From the NCBI GenBank assembly GCA_031761405.1, contig JASEVX010000001.1:44929669-44993668 (forward strand): 64,000 bases of DNA. Direction: 5' to 3'. The stretch is from Serripes groenlandicus (taxonomy: Eukaryota > Mollusca > Bivalvia > Cardiida > Cardiidae). Shown here piece by piece: positions 1 to 10,918 of the stretch (its first letter is position 1; every line of letters begins with the position of its first letter). The notes beneath the pieces were generated by a model that ran no database searches, was not told the origin of the DNA, and saw nothing but the letters and a program-made list of their open reading frames with translations. The translations under genes were made by a program, and so were the position numbers.

Positions 1-182
1 AATTGGACAAATTAACTTTGAATTGAAAAGGATTTTAAAGGGTATGGTATTTATTTTTCCTTTGTTTACGGCTTTAAAACTAGATAAAAAAATGTAAGGA
101 AAGGATGCATCGCTGATAAAAAGCAGTTTCTCTACTGTTTGTCGCGTGTAAAATATAGCCTTAGGAGAGATTGTCATTCAGT
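1..182. repeat. Left arm of a large inverted duplication (partner 2841-3190)
   Basis: Bases 1-140 reversed match 3056-3185, and 141-182 reversed match 2841-2881, with scattered mismatches. The right partner carries about 175 extra bases between the two blocks. The axis is near 1510. The left arm runs off the window edge, so the full unit is longer. It could be a transposon with very long inverted termini or a foldback duplication. No coding frame is visible inside. Confidence 0.85.
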
Positions 183-861
183 CATAAGTCGAGTCCCTGC
201 TTCAACACCAAAATTTGAGTCTCAAAAATTCGACTTATGGCCGCAGATATACGGTAAACAATTTTAAAGACGACAGTTCAAATAGCACATCCAGTAAAAG
301 CAAGTTGCAAAACTTACAAATGTCACTATAGGTGTTTGCAAATGTAGCAATGGGCAGGGTTACGGATTAATAATGATACCTGATGAAATAAGCCACATCA
401 TGCAAAAAAGGACCTTCAGAACTTTGAGACCAGCGAAGATTCAGATCAGCCTGCACATCCATGTTTATAGGTCAGGAACTTCCCTATTCCCCCTCTAGTC
501 ACGTTAACATCCTGGAAACCTTTGAAGAACTTTTAAAAATTGAATATGAATATGAAATTGGATCGAAATTGCCGTTAATTTCAAAGTCTATTTTCCCATG
601 GTGTGACCCAAATACCTACCACTGTGAGGACCACTTGTCCTGGATGCTTTAACACCCAGTCTTCCAACTTTATGCCTAACCAATCAGACAGACCAAGCTT
701 CAAATGTCTGAAAAGAAAGAATTAGATCAAACATCTGCTAAATCTTTTCCTAATTTCAACAAATACTCGAAATTCTTGGCTGAAATAAGGTAAATGTCTA
801 TAAATTGAAGTAAAATCATTATACATAGTTAAAAACAAAAAAGTATTCTGCTTCAGAGAAC

Positions 862-1015
862 TAGAATGGAGTGCTCCGCGGAGCACGGTGTGTCACCTGT
901 GCCTGCACATTGAAAGTATGACGAAAAAGTGCGATGGACAGACAGACAGACAGACAGACGCCGGACAAAAAAAAAAGTAATCCCTAAGTGCCTACCATGC
1001 TACGCAGGGTAACAC
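862..1015 (+). repeat. Short repeat with (gaca)n microsatellite and gtgcctaccatg 3' part
   Basis: The order is ctagaatggagtgctccgcgg, a palindromic tccgcgga, then (gaca)5, cgccgga, then 'ccctaagtgcctaccatgct' and a terminal aacacaaaaa. Decayed relatives with 'gatggacagaca...aagtgatccctaagt' recur at 17285, 29185, 43795, 54465 and 60505. The overall plan (microsatellite near the 3' end) is that of Pearl-like bivalve elements. Confidence 0.6.
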
Positions 1016-1230
1016 AAAAACAATCTTAACCTCATCAGCATCTGTAATGTCTAAATTTTATTGAATGTCGAAATCATACACCATTTCCTTTTAACCTAGG
1101 TATAAATCTGGTACTAGCACAACAAGTTTTTATACCTTATTTCAGTTTAATAATCCATAGATAATAATAAAATTACCACCCTATGTCTACATGCTGTTGA
1201 ACAAGTATTAGTATTAGGAGCATTTCTCAG

Positions 1231-1417
1231 AATGTAATAAATAGAGATTATTCAACGTATTTTTTCAAAGATGAGAATATATTTCACGAGCCGTCGCGTG
1301 AATGGGAGTGACGTCACGAGTGACGTAGTCACGAGTGGCTCCTCCCATTCACAAGACGGCGAGTGAAATATGTTCTATCTTTGAAAAAATAAGTTGAATA
1401 ATCTGTTTATTACATTT
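1231..1417. repeat. Foldback palindrome, ~88-bp arms
   Basis: The left arm 1231-1318 (aatgtaataaatagagatta ... cgcgtgaatgggag) is the near-reverse complement of 1325-1417. A tgacgtcacgagtgacgta core, itself containing CRE-like tgacgtca, lies in the loop. As RNA or single-stranded DNA it would form a long hairpin. Probably a MITE or foldback element. Flanking duplications are not clear. Confidence 0.85.
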
Positions 1418-1603
1418 CATTGTTGTTTTTAGTAATACATTTAGTTTTTCAAATCCGGTCTTACACCATACTTTATGTTAACTATGGACTATTTTTCGTT
1501 TTTTTACCTACTTTTTGCGCATTATTTTCGGATGAGGCGTGGCCGTGGAAAAAAAGGGAGGGACACGCATGCGCAATTGTGGTGTGAAATAACAAATAGT
1601 AAA

Positions 1604-1633
1604 TATTGTTATTACACCGGTGTAATAACAATA
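1604..1633. repeat. Perfect 30-bp palindrome
   Basis: tattgttattacacc followed by its exact reverse complement. It sits 190 bp from the foldback at 1231-1417, within the spacer of the large inverted duplication. No function can be assigned. Confidence 0.9.
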
Positions 1634-2044
1634 AATCGACGATTATGAATTTTCTTTCACCGAGATATCCTTATCTTTCATGGACAGAAATGTAATAAAT
1701 GTATTTATCACATGACAATGCTTGTATCCAATGTAATATAACCATTACGTATTTCTTTATATACAACATGTGTAATATAAGATGACCTAATACTTGGAAA
1801 ATGACGTCACGTTAGTCACTTTGGCGCCAAAACCCGTACATTTTATCTAGAAATATTGTAAGCGTTAAGTACATTTTTATCAAAATACGCCTCATAAGTC
1901 ACTTTATGTGATAGATATAATATCTCATGAGTGTTATTTATTATAAATTTTAATAAACTAAGCTGAATATGACCTCGGAATAATTATTTGTGGCATTGTT
2001 ATACGGTTTACTGACGAAATTAAAATAGCTTTGGAAAATCCGAT

Positions 2045-2215
2045 TTTCTTTGTGTGTTTTGTCATGTGATAAAAAGAATCTGACATTCGTTGTCATTTCA
2101 TAAACAGTTTTATTAAACTCGTCCAAGATATTTGTTATTAAGCTCGCCACAGGCTCGCTTAATAACAAAAAATCTTGAACTCGTTTAATAAAACTTTATA
2201 TGAAATGACAACTCA
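2045..2215. repeat. Imperfect inverted repeat centred near 2158
   Basis: The left arm (catgtgataaaaagaatctg, acattcgttgtcatttcata, ttattaaactcgtccaagat) pairs with the right arm (atcttgaactcgtttaataa, atgaaatgacaactcatgtc). The core is ttattaagctcgccacaggctcgcttaataa-like. Likely a second foldback element. Confidence 0.75.
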
Positions 2216-2234
2216 TGTCAGATCCTATATTTAT

Positions 2235-2300
2235 ATCATGCTATGTATTATGGGCCATTGGCCTTAGCACTTTTCAATAAAGATTTGTCATTGTCATTTA
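2235..2300 (+). repeat. Possible 3' end of a retroposon (polyA signal plus short tandem tail)
   Basis: 'cacttttcaataaagatttg' followed by tcattgtcatt resembles a polyadenylation signal and the short tandem tail of some LINE/SINE families. Only the tail is seen, and no ORF precedes it. Confidence 0.3.
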
Positions 2301-2475
2301 AACCTCTTCAAGAAAAAGAAGCAGAAAATCTGGAGAAAAAGAAAGTTTTATTCTAAGGATAAGAAAGCAAAACTGCAAACCAAGAAATTACATGTATTTT
2401 CGTTTGTTCCAAAATAATGCATTAAATTGTGCTCTGTTTCAATGGAAGAATTCAATTCTGAAGAGTCTTTAAATA

Positions 2476-4253
2476 CCGTATATACTCGGTTATAAGACGC
2501 ATTTTTTTACCTTCAAAATCGAAAGTAAAGTTGGGGGAGCGACTTATAAGCGGGTCAAGCAAAATTTCAGAAAAAAAAATACCCACCGAGCTACCTATCT
2601 TCAAAAGCTGTCATTTATATAAAGAGCCGATTTAACAGAATAATTCAAGTTTGATTGAAATAATAATAACATATTGAATCGATTTGTTTAGAAACCGAAC
2701 AGAAGAAAAAATATAATTATGAATTTACACTCTTTTGTCTTTATTGTTTAGATTTATTCATGATCGGAAGCCATTTTGATTTTTGTGAAAATATAAATTG
2801 CGGCGCCGAAGTCGAGAATAAATAATTGTCTAAAATGCTAATCTCTCCTAAGGCTATTTTTTACACGCGACAAACAGTTTTAGGGCTAATGCAAGTCGGT
2901 TGTAACTACAGTCTATTCCAGGAGAAATTACAACCGTTTGCATATAACCATCGAGTTGGAGGTACCTCATTGTAAATTGTGTAGACAGTAGTCACTACCA
3001 CGTATTTGTAACTTTATATGCAGATGTAGCAGACAGTGTTGGAAAACGTTGTGAGAAAAAGAGATACTGCTTTTTATCAGCGATGCATCCTTTCCTTACA
3101 TTTTGTTATCTAGTTTCAAAGCTGTTAAACAAAGGAAAAATAAATACCATGCCCTTTTTAATCCTTTTCAATTTAAAGAAAATGTAGTAATTTCTCCTCG
3201 GAGCGCTATCAAAAGAAGTCTGCTGCAGATGTGTATAAATGCATGTTAAAATTGGTAAGAGTGAAATCTATATAGACCTTTATTTCCGCAAACCATTTTC
3301 CCCGACAAATGAGCTACGTCATAAAAAAGAGTATGTGCAGTTTATTCACAAGTATTACCAAGCTAATAGGATCGTAAATTTAACATTAATTTATATATAT
3401 GGGTGTATTTCATTTGTTGCGGCTGAATCAGCTGGTAAATTAGTGACGTCATTTATTGAGCCCTGTGTTTTTCACGCGACAAACATTTATAGGGCTAATG
3501 CAAATCTGTTGTAACTACAGCATGTTCCTGCAGAAATTACAACCGTTTGCATATAACCATAGAGTCCAACCTTCTTTCCACAGACCTTTAAAACCCTTGT
3601 CTTCACCTATCTGTGAATTACACACACTTTTAATAAACTTCGTCAATGCAATAACTTTTGACGCATTTGCAGCAGACAGCTTTTGAAAATATTGTCAGAA
3701 AAGGAGAAACATGTATTGTCCTATTTAATTCATGCATCATACGCATAATTGTATTAATGCTATCAAACTCTTGTGTTTGTTTTACTTTTAACTCATCATT
3801 TTTTGAAAACATTGAAAGGATTAATTTTCATGTGTGAAATCGGACAAATGGGGCTTAAGGATTGAATGGATGGTACAGACACCGACATCAACAAAACCCT
3901 TTGTTCGAGTTTCGCGCTTTTATTTTTATATATATTGAAACAAATATTAAGAAATTTGGACTAGTTAGTTTGGCTTATTTGGATTTATAAAATCAGGTTT
4001 GTGCATTATTATCTTAATGTATCATTATCCAGTTTTACATCTAGAACCATCTAGAACCATGTTTTATTGAAGTATTTATCGTATTTGTTTAACATGAATC
4101 TTTTTCGAAATTTTATTTTTTCGGGGGGGTTGAAAAAACTCAGAAATCTGACTGCGTCTTATTAGAGAGAACAGCATAAAATCCTAGATTTTAGACCTCA
4201 AAGTAGGGGGTGCGTCTTATAGTCGAGGGCGACTTATAACCGAGTATATACGG
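2476..4253. mobile_element. 1.78-kb DNA element, TA target duplication, ends CCGTATATACTCGG
   Basis: The left terminus ccgtatatactcggttataa is matched in reverse at the right end (ttataaccgagtatatacgg). TA flanks both ends (2474-2475, 4254-4255). Subterminal copies of gcgtcttata/gacttataa recur at both ends. TA duplications are typical of Tc1/mariner-like and some other cut-and-paste families. No transposase frame is visible, so it is non-autonomous. It contains the right arm of the large inverted duplication and two related ~100-bp blocks (2850-2960, 3465-3565). Confidence 0.8.
2850..3070 (+). repeat. Internal direct repeat, copy A (copy B 3465-3710)
   Basis: Both copies share acgcgacaaac, agggctaatgca, gttgtaactacag, gaaattacaaccgtttgcat, ataaccat and, further on, gcagacag...ttgtcagaaaa-like sequence, with a spacing of about 605-610 bp. 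This is a duplication inside the TA-flanked element. Confidence 0.8.
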
Positions 4254-4286
4254 TAGATCACCAGGTTTAAAACAACCTATTCCTAC

Positions 4287-4361
4287 CTTTTTACAGTTTC
4301 AAACATGTGAGCTTCCACATTACTAAGCCACATTTCCACTGCACCTCTGGCTCTCACACTC
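4287..4361 (-). CDS. Dynein heavy chain exon 31 (last visible)
   Basis: 75 nt: 1 nt completing Arg, 24 codons, 2 nt. SVRARGAVEMWLSNVEAHMF then ETVK. It matches 'L.ARG.VE.WL..VE..M...L...' that precedes the AAA1 region. The acceptor is ttatgttacag and the donor AAAAG/gtagga. It is short and outside any long frame, but phase and homology agree. A TA-flanked transposon ends about 30 bp past its donor. The next exon is not visible and must lie below position 1 or be hidden in repeats. Confidence 0.93.
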
Positions 4362-4399
4362 CTGTAACATAAAAATGAGTCATAAGTATGCATACATGA

Positions 4400-4536
4400 T
4401 TAACCCTATCCCACATACAAATGCTTCCGTGACACATCTGCAGCATATGACTTTTGAAAACATTGTTTTCCATATTTTTACCTATATGTTTTCCAAAATA
4501 TCTGCTGCAGAATTGTTGTATACGGGAAAGCGTTAA
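4400..4536. mobile_element. TTAA MITE, internally deleted (137 bp)
   Basis: TTAA at 4400-4403 and 4533-4536, termini ccctatcccacatac / gtatacgggaaagcg, and 'ctgctgcag' subterminal blocks. The usual hairpin core is missing. Its right end plus following intron (4498-4605) recurs at 5691-5797. Confidence 0.85.
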
Positions 4537-4606
4537 CAGAATGATCTAATACTATATCTTTCAATGTGCCATGTTAATTTTTATGTTATCACTCAGCAAT
4601 TAACAT

Positions 4607-5690
4607 AACAAGAACTATCATTGAAGATGATAAATACCCCCAAAACAGCACCTTGATTCAAAATATGGCTTCCGACCGAGCAACAAAAGGGCCATAACTC
4701 TGTAAAATTACATGCAATTGTAAGACCTGTAGGATATGCACATCTCCTCTTGGTATAGAAGCTTCATGTAAAATTTTATTGAATTCCACCCAGTGGTTTG
4801 TAAGAAATAGGTCGGACAAAATATGGCTTACTTAATAAGTAAAAGGGCCATAACTCTGTAAAATAACATGCAACAATTGTAACCCCTTTAGGATATGCAC
4901 ATCTCCTCTTGGTATAGAAGCTTCATGTAAAATTGTATTGAATTCCACCCAGTGGTTTGCAAAAAATAGGCCGGACAAAATATGGCTTACTTAATAAGTA
5001 AAAGGGCCATAACTCTGTAAAATAACATGCAATTGTAACCCCCTTTAGGATATGCACATCTCCTCTTGGTATAGAAGCTTCATGTAAAATTTTATTGAAT
5101 TCCACCCAGTGGTTTGTAAGAAATAGGGCGGACAAAATATGGCTTACTTAATAAGTAAAAGAGCCATAACTCTGTAAAATAACATGCAATTGTAACCCCT
5201 TTAGGATATGCACATCTCCTCTTGGTATAAAAGCTTCATGTAAAATTTTATTGAATTCCACCAAGTGGTTTGTAAGAAATAGGGCGGACAAAATATGGCT
5301 TACTTAATAAGTAAAAGGGCCATAACTCTGTAAAATAACATGCAATTGTAACCCCTTTAGGATATGCCCATCTCCTCTTGGTATAAAAGCTTCATGTAAA
5401 ATGTTATTGATTTCCACCCAGTGGTTTGTAAGAAATAGGCCGGACAAAATACGGCTTACTTAATAAGTAAAAGGGCCATAACTCTGTAAAATAACATGCA
5501 ATTGTAACCCCTTTAGGATATGCACATCTCCTCTTGGTATAGAAGCTTCATGTAAAATTTTATTGAATTCCACCCAGTGGTTTGTATGAAATAGGCCGGA
5601 CAAAATATGGCTTCCGACCGACCGACCGACAGCCCGACACAGTCACTCCTATATACCCCCCCCAAAACTTTGTTTTTTGGGGGTATAATA
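4607..5690 (+). mobile_element. Pearl-like element with six ~157-bp tandem units
   Basis: Opens acaagaactatcattgaaga then gataaatacccccaaaac. Tandem units start near 4689, 4845, 5004, 5161, 5317 and 5473 (periods 156-159), each beginning gggccataactctgtaaaa. They are followed by a (gacc)n microsatellite, then gacacagtcactcctatata and a terminal hairpin ataccccccccaaaactttg / ttttttgggggtat. This matches the described plan of Pearl elements of bivalves (5' part, ~160-bp core repeats, tetranucleotide microsatellite). Non-coding. Confidence 0.85.
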
Positions 5691-5797
5691 ATATCTGCTG
5701 CAGAATTGTTGTATATGGGAAAGAGTTAACAGAATGATCTAATACTATATATTTCACTGTGCCAAGTAAATTCTTATGTTATCACTCAGCAATTAAT
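5691..5797 (+). repeat. Direct repeat of 4498-4605 flanking the Pearl-like element
   Basis: About 107 bp: atatctgctgcagaattgtt, gggaaag(c/a)gttaacagaa, tgatctaatactatat, atgttatcactcagcaatta. The left copy is the MITE end plus intron; the right copy immediately follows the element's terminal hairpin. It is far longer than any normal target-site duplication. Confidence 0.9.
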
Positions 5798-6154
5798 ACA
5801 AATAATTCACGATAGTTGTCTAGTGAATTATTAGCGGACTTAATTTCATGTTAAAACACAGTTCAAATTATATTCATCCCTCTCTAACAGAAGAGAAAAC
5901 AAAATAACCAACTTGTATCACATTAACTTATACATTGAGCAGGTCTTTGCTAAAAACCAACCTTAGAGCTTTTTTGACAAGTGCAACCAATTCGCACATC
6001 AATACTTTATTATCAAAATGTGCACTGAATGCTAGAGACTTCTTGAAATTCTCAGATCAGACTGCGTAGATGCACAGGATGATCTAGATCGACACTGGTT
6101 GCAAAAGCAATAGGGTTGGTTTTTCTAGAGGGCCACTCAAATATTCATCAATAC

Positions 6155-6273
6155 CTAGTCATGTTGACAACTTCCCCCTCGGCGGACATCATGGAGTGAA
6201 CAAGTGGAGGATGTCTGGGTACGGAACGAATCTCCAGAGATTTGATATTACCAAAACATTTACCAAGATGGGG
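6155..6273 (-). CDS. Dynein heavy chain exon 30 (end of linker)
   Basis: 119 nt: 39 codons + 2 nt. PHLGKCFGNIKSLEIRSVPR then HPPLVHSMMSAEGEVVNMT. It fits 'PHL.KCF..I..LEF......I..M.S.EGE.V' directly after the exon 29 motif. It has no open frame of 60 codons and was found by reading the reverse strand. The acceptor is tttcactttcag and the donor ACTAG/gtattg. Changes such as CFGNIKSLEI for CFDSISKLEF are conservative. Confidence 0.95.
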
Positions 6274-6309
6274 CTGAAAGTGAAACAAATTAAAAGTTAT
6301 GAAAGTAGC

Positions 6310-6763
6310 TTAACCCTTTCCGTCATACAGACGCTTTCTAATGCCTCTGCAGCAGACGGATGTTTGAAAACATAGTGACAAAAGAAGAAATTGCTCAAAA
6401 TGAGCAATTTCTCCTTTTGCCACAATGTTTTCCACTTTTAGTCATAGGTTATCCATTCAATTATAGAGTTAACCCTTTCCCACATATTAAAAATCTGCAT
6501 CAGTCATTTTATTAATATCTAGGCAAAATTGTGAATATTCTCTAAATGAAACTATTTAAATCCCTACAAATCTGCAGCAGACGATTTTGATTACATCTAG
6601 GCAAAAAAATGGTAAATCTGTTTGAATGAAAGGATTATTATTGAATAAAATTTAAATAATTGTGGCAAACGGATCATGAGCAATTTCACCTTTTGCCACA
6701 TGTTTGTTTAAAGTTATCTGCTGCAAATGTATCAAAATGTGTCTGAAAGTGTGAAAGGGTTAA
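6310..6763. mobile_element. Two abutting TTAA MITEs (6310-6470 and 6469-6763)
   Basis: The first has an intact left end (TTAA 6310, ctctgcagcagacgg) and hairpin core gaaattgctcaaaatgagca, but breaks off at 6470. The second starts at ttaaccctttcccacat (6469), is more diverged and ends gtgaaagggttaa (6763). The first probably lost its right half when the second inserted at a shared TTAA. Confidence 0.8.
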
Positions 6764-6819
6764 CAAATGGTAATAGTTCAGGTAATATTGACCAGTTCTG
6801 AGTTTCAGACACAATCTGC

Positions 6820-6882
6820 CTCTTTTGCAGCAGATGACTTTTAGTTCTTTCTTTTTCAGTCATCTGCTGCAGATTTATTTGT
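6820..6882. mobile_element. Remnant TTAA MITE ends
   Basis: Only the paired subterminal blocks (gcagcagatgacttttagtt / agtcatctgctgcagattta) remain, with most of the centre deleted. Further scraps of the family lie at 7585-7660 and 7940-8035. Confidence 0.65.
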
Positions 6883-8338
6883 CTGAGAATTAGTGTTATA
6901 ATCCTGCCTACATTTACTTATTTTAAAGCACTTTGTGTTTTATCTCAGAACAACCTACATGTAATCATTCACATTTAGAAGCATCTTTAAATCACATTGT
7001 AAAGTTGTGATATAAAAATTTAATGTGTTTGCTTTTAGAAATGTTTATAGTGGCCATACACAGGAAAGTTGATTATTTGAATGCAGCCAAAAAAATGTTT
7101 AGGTATATTACACATTTATTATGGTTTTAAACTTTCAAAAATGTTGGGTCTGCCTATATAAAAAAAAGTTTCCTTTTGAAGAAATATAAAATGCCAATAT
7201 GACACCATCTATTCTAATCATGCATGCTAATCGCTATTTTTTTAACCTTAAGATGACTTTTTCTACCATGTTTTCAAGAAAATAACTAGATGAGGGACTA
7301 TCTTAATTTTTTATACAGTCTCCTAACTGAAGATCAATTTCACTATCTGAATAGACTAAATTTTGGAAAAGAAATTCATCATGATTCTAAAAACTTCAAA
7401 GTCTTTTACTATTGCATGCATGACAATCTCTTCAACTTTTGAATGAAGGATAAAGTGATTGAATAAAGAATGTATCAACAATTTAAAATTGTTTGTATCA
7501 TACCGGTACAAAAAATATACCCTAAATCATGCTTAAACTTTACAGAAACATATCTAATATTGACTGTTCTGCGCTGCAGACATTTATTAACCCTTTCGAT
7601 GTTGCTGATGACTACTAAAAACATTGCAGGGAAAAAAGAAAAAGCTCATGCTAAGTAATTTCTTTTCAACTCCACAATTCTTTTTTCTCTTTCTAAAAAG
7701 ACATTTATTTTTTATTTTATTAAGATGCCTTGGACATAGGAAATGTCTGTTCTGATATGTAGGCAGATAACCAGCATAAAACAGAACCAGTTAGGAAGAA
7801 TCTGTGGATTTATCTACTTGCTAATTCTTACCAATGTGAAGTATACAACTAACGCCTGAAAATAATCTTACATTGATATATACATGAATGTCATTCTCTG
7901 ACAAAAACAGTTCTTAATTCTTTCTGACTTAAAGATGATTTTTGATAAATTTGCGGCACATGACTTTTGAAAATAGTGACAAAAGGAGAAATTTCACATT
8001 ATGAGCAATTTCTTCCATTGACATAACTTACATTTACAGACATTTCTTTATCTTTTTTCCTAAACAATGTAAGCACCTAGGTGGAAAGCCTTCAATTCAG
8101 AAAGGAAATCAATATACAACCCATGATGGCTGTGAATCACTCAATTCACTATTGACCTAGGATGTTGACCTAATTTTTACCTCACATGGCCCAGTATCAA
8201 AATCAACCACAGTGTTATGGAAACAAATGCTCTAATAGCATTTTGTGATGGTTGGATACGGTTGGATACAACTATGAAGCATTTAGTGTTCACAAAGATT
8301 CTAAGATTTGACCTGGTGAACAATTACTTTATGAACAA

Positions 8339-10037
8339 CAGGGCTGTACAAATCCCATAGCCCGACGTCCGGGACAAGTCGTAAATCGCATCGGGCAAGT
8401 AGCTAATTGCAAAATCTCAGTCCCGGACAAGTGCCATTTTCCGAAAATCCAAGTCCAATTATATTAACCCATTTACGTAACAGTGAATGTAAATTCCTGT
8501 GTCTGGTAGCCCGGCTTAATTACTTACACACATGTCTGTCATGTATAAATTTGACTGTATGTTACATGCGAAAAACCACTCGCGCGTGCGTAACCATAAC
8601 AAATCAATAACAGTAGGCGGAGTTACCCACCTGTCAGATCGAGTGGTTTCAGCCAACCGAATCGCGTCAGTAATAGTCGATTAACGTGATATATATGTAC
8701 CCAATAAGGCTGTCCAATCATAAGTGACAATTGTTCCTTGGGGCTGTGTTATTTCATGAATGCTAGGGAATTACCTATGGATCGGTCTCTTAAAATATTC
8801 CCTCAAATGTATTTTCATCCATATTTCTACTTTCGCTATGCGATGTTTGAAAACTGGTGCAAACCGGTTCAGAAAGTCTTGTAAGAACATTTTCGCCATG
8901 CAGAAGTTAATAAAATAAATTTGATCCAAATTAAAGCCAATACGACGACTTCTAGAAATTATCTTGCCGTTTATCAATTTGAAATACCTTCAAGATCGAC
9001 ATAATATTCGTAATATCAGGGACACAAAGAAAATTGTTTGGAATGAAATATATAAATGATTCCCCCGAGTATGATAATTGCCCATTCACGGCTTTGTTTA
9101 CCAAAATTAATTAGCATAAACGGCGGGAAAAAAATCATATAACTTAATAGTTGCGATTTCATTGGATGAAATGAGAAATTGGGTGAATGACGACCCCGAT
9201 GTTTACATTCAACGCTGTTTACCGATTTCTAATTCTCAAAGTAGGGAACCATGATTAACATTGCGCAATCATCAAAATGGCGGCTATGTTGCGAATAATA
9301 CCGCAACACCAATCTGACTAAATGTAAATGCGTAGCGTTAATAGGAGATGATTTTGATGAGATTGACCGCAACACATGAAACAAATTTAACGTTTTGTTG
9401 TCTTTCATTTTTTTTGACAATATTTTTTTATTTAATAACTACATTGAACCTGATAAATTTGACCTTTGGTTCATAAAATTGAATTGATTTAATATGTCTT
9501 TCTTTATAAAACTGACCCATGTATCGTACACTACCCTGTTTCGGTGAGGGACCTAAATCGGTGACCTTAAATTCTGTTATCTTCAATTTGAAAAGTGCTA
9601 TTGCATCATTTGACTATGTGGTCTCAAGTTTAACATTTCTGTCAATAGCTTTTGAATCTTTTGTAAATATGGATAAAATACATACATTTTTTTATGCAGA
9701 ATATTTCAAATTTATAACCTAGTGAAAAATAATCTCTTTTCCAAATTTAATTATTTTTTTACTGAATGCTGCACTATAGGTCTTTTGCAATAATGTTATT
9801 TGAATTGGTCACTACCCTTAAATCATGTACATTGTGTGCTCTTAATAATATCTTTATACAGAACTAGAAAAAAAAACACTTAAAAACAATTAAAATACTT
9901 TAGAAACCGCGATCCGGGCTACCAGCTTCCAAATCTGGTAACCCAGTGGGACAAGCGAGAATCTTAGCAGAACAAGTGGCATTCTGAAAGTCACTTGTCC
10001 TGGACAAGTGGCTGATTTTTTTTTTTGTACAGCCCTG
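8339..10037. mobile_element. 1.7-kb CAGGG-ended element, 5-bp target duplication (hAT-like, non-autonomous)
   Basis: The termini cagggctgtacaaa and ttttgtacagccctg are exact inverses for at least 14 bp. The subterminal ggacaagtg motif occurs at both ends, in opposite orientation. The flanks share aacaa (8334-8338 and 10038-10042), a 5-bp duplication. CAGGG ends suit hAT-like elements. The interior has no convincing frame; the longest open stretches are about 60 codons. Confidence 0.8.
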
Positions 10038-10371
10038 AACAATGCATTACATATGGACAATAGACACAGGGTGGTCACAATAGCGCACCATTAGCACTTC
10101 AAAGTCAGGTGAGCTTAAAATGTTATAGAGCCAATTTTAAATCATTTTAAGAATGTGTTAAAAGAGGAATTGGATTATATTCTGATAAAGTCATTGTTTC
10201 AAGCATTAGATCAATTTAAATAAAAACAAATTGTTTTATCTTACTTAAACTCATAATCCTTTAGTCTTGAAAAAACAAAACAGAGTGCTTTGTTGGTTTG
10301 TTTTTATGTTGCTCTTTGCCACTTTCAATTTTTTTTCATTTTTTTCATTTTCTATTTATTTCAGTCTATCG

Positions 10372-10452
10372 TATAACCAGGCTGAGAATCAAACCCTTGA
10401 CCCTCTCGGATCTAAAGCGGACTCTCTTCCACTACACCACAGAGCTGGTTAA
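10372..10452 (-). repeat. tRNA-like sequence (pseudogene or SINE head)
   Basis: On the minus strand: acceptor-like aaccag / ctggtt ends pair over 6 bp. There is an A-box-like tgtggtgtagtggaagag and a B-box-like gggtttgattctc at the right distance. The total span of ~75-80 nt suits a tRNA. Stems are imperfect and no 3' SINE body or tail is attached. A functional tRNA gene is unlikely. Confidence 0.5.
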
Positions 10453-10520
10453 ATTTTTATCAACCTTTACCCGAAAACAGGAATTAAAAGAATGATGTCC
10501 TCAAAAATAAATAACATTAC

Positions 10521-10625
10521 CTGTACAGCATTGGGTTCTTTAGACTGACCCAGTATCTCTAACAACTCATCATTACTGAGAAAGTAAAACCGCGGGAATG
10601 ATAATCTCTTAGAATCCAAATATTC
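10521..10625 (-). CDS. Dynein heavy chain exon 29 (linker, [16 protein letters not shown])
   Basis: 35 codons, phase 0/0: [20 protein letters not shown] then [31 protein letters not shown] is a hallmark of all axonemal dynein linkers. The acceptor is tttttcag and the donor CAG/gtaatg. The following intron (to exon 30) is 4.2 kb and contains the 1.7-kb CAGGG-ended element. Confidence 0.99.
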
Positions 10626-10918
10626 CTGAAAAATATATTTGATTGAAGTTGAAACCTTTTTTTAAAAGGAAAAAAAACTGACATGAAATTTATATCGTGA
10701 AAAATATGTCCAAAAATGTTGTAAGGAATAATAGATATATTCATTTCCAATAATGTTTCAAAACATGGAGTCTCATAATGACATCATTAGTCCTCTTTAG
10801 AATGGAAATATTTAAACAAATATAACTGAAAAATACAAAATCAATCCGGATATCTATAATTACTCTTGAAAATATAGCAAAGTTACCATGCAATTCTGAA
10901 GAAATCCCCAAAACTTAC

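Noticed and set aside
461..652. 63-codon plus-strand frame as a gene, or a further dynein exon below exon 31
   Set aside because: It has no family similarity. I searched both strands below 4287 for the expected linker/AAA1 motifs and found none.
8407..9722. Transposase inside the 1.7-kb CAGGG-ended element
   Set aside because: Frames are only 62-68 codons, in different strands, and none shows hAT dimerisation or catalytic motifs.
10372..10452. Functional tRNA gene
   Set aside because: A and B boxes are present but the acceptor stem has a mismatch, the T and anticodon stems are poor, and it lies in a repeat-rich intron.
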